This document shows positions 7,055-7,838 of a stretch of DNA of 7,838 nt, in pieces. The translations under genes and the position numbers were made by a program. The notes beneath the pieces are model-generated. The model made no database searches and was not told the DNA's origin. It saw only the letters and a list, made by a program, of their open reading frames with translations. Source of the DNA: Chloroflexi bacterium UBA6265 (GTDB taxonomy: Bacteria; Chloroflexota; Chloroflexia; Thermomicrobiales; UBA6265); assembly GCA_002440805.1 (NCBI GenBank), contig DJVD01000304.1, positions 1 to 7,838 on the forward strand. Direction: 5' to 3'. Position 1 is the first letter of the stretch; every line of letters starts with the position of its first letter.

Positions 7055-7124
7055 CCGACCGTACAGTCCGGTGGTACACACACGTCACACCCTCTGCACA
7101 GCTATACAAAGCTACCTGTTGTTT

Positions 7125-7143
7125 CGCTCACGTGGGGTGAGCG
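7125..7143 (+). other. Leader hairpin upstream of the HTH gene ribosome site
   Basis: CGCTCAC (7125-7131) and GTGAGCG (7137-7143) pair perfectly around the loop GTGGG, with a possible extra T-G pair. The hairpin lies in the long leader 11 bases before the AAAGGAG ribosome site. No T-tract follows, so it is not a terminator. It may affect translation or mRNA stability. Confidence 0.45.
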
Positions 7144-7166
7144 GTAGAGACCAGAAAGGAGTCATC

Positions 7167-7697
7167 GTGGAGTCCGAGCCCCGAGACTACCAGGCGGTCA
7201 TGGACAACGCCCTGCAGCTCGTCTACAGTCACCATCATCGTTTGGTGACCCAGTTGGCACCGGAGGCATTCCAGCCTCTTACGCTGGCGCAGCTACGAAC
7301 AGGGCCGTTGGGCCAAGACCTCCATCGATTGGCACGCCTGGCCCTTGGCCAGAGCAAGGAATCCAAGGATCAGGTGCTTGAAGCAATCGATTCGGTGCTT
7401 CAACTCCTCTTCTGGCCCGCAGCGGCCGATGACTATTCGGTTCCCCGCGTATTTTGGGATACCGACCTGGGTCGAATGCTTGCATTGGCCAAGTACCGCG
7501 CGTTCGAATCCAACGAACTCGTCAGCATTGGCAACGCCGCTCAACAGCTTGGCGTTACCCGCCCGACGATCTATCGCTGGATGGATGATCGCACGCTCAA
7601 CTATGTCCGCGATGACATGAGTGGCCGCACGTTTGTGATCCGCAAGGATATCGATGTGCTCAAGCAAATCTCCCGCGAACTCGAGAGCCAGTTCTAG
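7167..7697 (+). CDS. HTH protein with C-terminal excisionase/MerR-like DNA-binding domain
   Basis: A 176-residue probable DNA-binding protein. Residues about 117-166 form a winged helix-turn-helix of the excisionase/MerR (HTH_17-like) kind. SIGNAAQQLGVTRPTIYRWMDD carries the helix-turn-helix, with the typical pattern of an AAxxLGV turn followed by a TIYRW recognition helix. GRTFVIRKDIDVLKQ is the expected wing and last helix. Residues 1-110 are largely helical, with LHRLARLALGQSKESKDQVLEAIDSVLQLLFW in the middle, and match no family I can name; they may serve dimerisation or partner binding. GTG 7167 is chosen because AAAGGAG (7155-7161) lies 5 bases upstream, the best ribosome site in the window. 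The same frame opens at 7071, but that would start only about 10 bases after the predicted transcription start and without a ribosome site. The promoter repeats make autoregulation likely. It could be a repressor, an activator or an antitoxin-like protein; no toxin partner is visible. Confidence 0.85.
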   Translation: MESEPRDYQAVMDNALQLVYSHHHRLVTQLAPEAFQPLTLAQLRTGPLGQDLHRLARLALGQSKESKDQVLEAIDSVLQLLFWPAAADDYSVPRVFWDTDLGRMLALAKYRAFESNELVSIGNAAQQLGVTRPTIYRWMDDRTLNYVRDDMSGRTFVIRKDIDVLKQISRELESQF

Positions 7698-7706
7698 CGA
7701 AACCAA

Positions 7707-7750
7707 AAAGAACGCCGGTGGGAAAATTCCCACCGGCGTTCTTTGTTTTT
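7707..7750. terminator. Strong two-way terminator between convergent genes
   Basis: A perfect 17-bp stem joins 7707-7723 (core GAACGCCGGTGGGA) and 7728-7744 (core TCCCACCGGCGTTC), with the loop AAAT. The plus strand continues with GTTTTT. On the minus strand the stem is followed by TTGG after a run of T from the A-rich left flank (7705-7709). It therefore has the form of a bidirectional terminator, serving the HTH gene and the gene entering from the right edge. Confidence 0.9.
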
Positions 7751-7769
7751 CACAGGTCGTTGTTGATGC

Positions 7770-7838
7770 TTACGTCCGCTGGAAATCGCGGTAGCCATCC
7801 AGGTCAGCCAGGCCCACCAGCTTGCCCCCGCGCATGTA
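7770..7838 (-). CDS. C-terminal end of an unidentified protein (right-edge fragment)
   Basis: A minus-strand frame enters from the right edge and stops with TAA at 7772-7770. The visible 22 residues are YMRGGKLVGLADLDGYRDFQ followed by RT. The fragment sits 20-25 bases from the bidirectional terminator, where the end of a convergent gene is expected, and it is soluble in character. It is too short to assign a family. Confidence 0.6.
   Translation of the reverse strand, partial: YMRGGKLVGLADLDGYRDFQRT

Larger units (their letters stand above)
7013..7078 (+). repeat. GTAC/GTACA repeat cluster in the HTH gene promoter
   Basis: GTAC occurs five times in 66 bases, starting at 7013, 7017, 7048, 7061 and 7074; the last four continue as GTACA. 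The final three are spaced exactly 13 bases apart, and two of them sit in longer direct repeats, CGTACAATCCG (7047-7057) and CGTACAGTCCG (7060-7070). The array covers the -10 box and the probable transcription start, as expected for an operator. Binding by the downstream HTH protein is an inference. Confidence 0.55.

Noticed and set aside
7071..7166. Upstream 32-codon extension of the HTH protein from GTG 7071
   Set aside because: It would start about 10 bases after the predicted transcription start, has no ribosome site and carries the operator-like repeats; GTG 7167 has an excellent AAAGGAG.

Overview
The window reads as moderately GC-rich bacterial chromosomal DNA with ordinary metabolic and transport genes. 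It contains no recognisable insertion sequence, integrase, rRNA, tRNA or CRISPR array. Near-consensus sigma-70-type promoters, GTG as well as ATG starts, and strong hairpin-plus-T terminators are all visible. Nothing fixes the phylum; a Chloroflexota-like free-living bacterium is a weak guess.

Left block (1-1635). Two minus-strand genes form a tight pair. The first is an M24-family metallopeptidase of the Xaa-Pro dipeptidase/aminopeptidase type with all five metal ligands. Eight bases downstream of its stop lies an unrecognised acidic protein that runs off the left edge. A divergent intergenic stretch of about 170 bases separates the pair from the next block.

Central block (1636-4000). One long plus-strand reading frame encodes an uncommon fusion. 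An N-terminal HAD-type phosphatase domain of the NT5C (5'-nucleotidase-like) kind is joined to a complete long-form D-3-phosphoglycerate dehydrogenase (SerA, with ASB and ACT regulatory domains). A perfect hairpin terminator follows. The fusion places a phosphatase beside the first committed step of serine synthesis and is the most interesting protein here.

Transport block (4001-6452). A minus-strand MMPL/RND-family transporter with 12 predicted membrane segments and two Asp-Tyr pairs is driven by a near-consensus promoter (TTGACA, 18-bp spacer, TATTAT). It converges on the SerA fusion.

Right block (6453-7838). Two small plus-strand genes of regulatory appearance follow: a degenerate response-regulator receiver domain, and a 176-residue protein with a C-terminal excisionase/MerR-like helix-turn-helix. 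The HTH gene has a strong promoter (TTGACA, 18 bp, TACAAT) embedded in GTACA repeats at 13-base steps, plus a palindrome across the -35 box. A related TACA element lies upstream of the receiver-like gene. This suggests, by inference, a small self-regulated circuit in which the HTH protein controls both genes. A 17-bp two-way terminator separates the HTH gene from the end of a convergent gene at the right edge.
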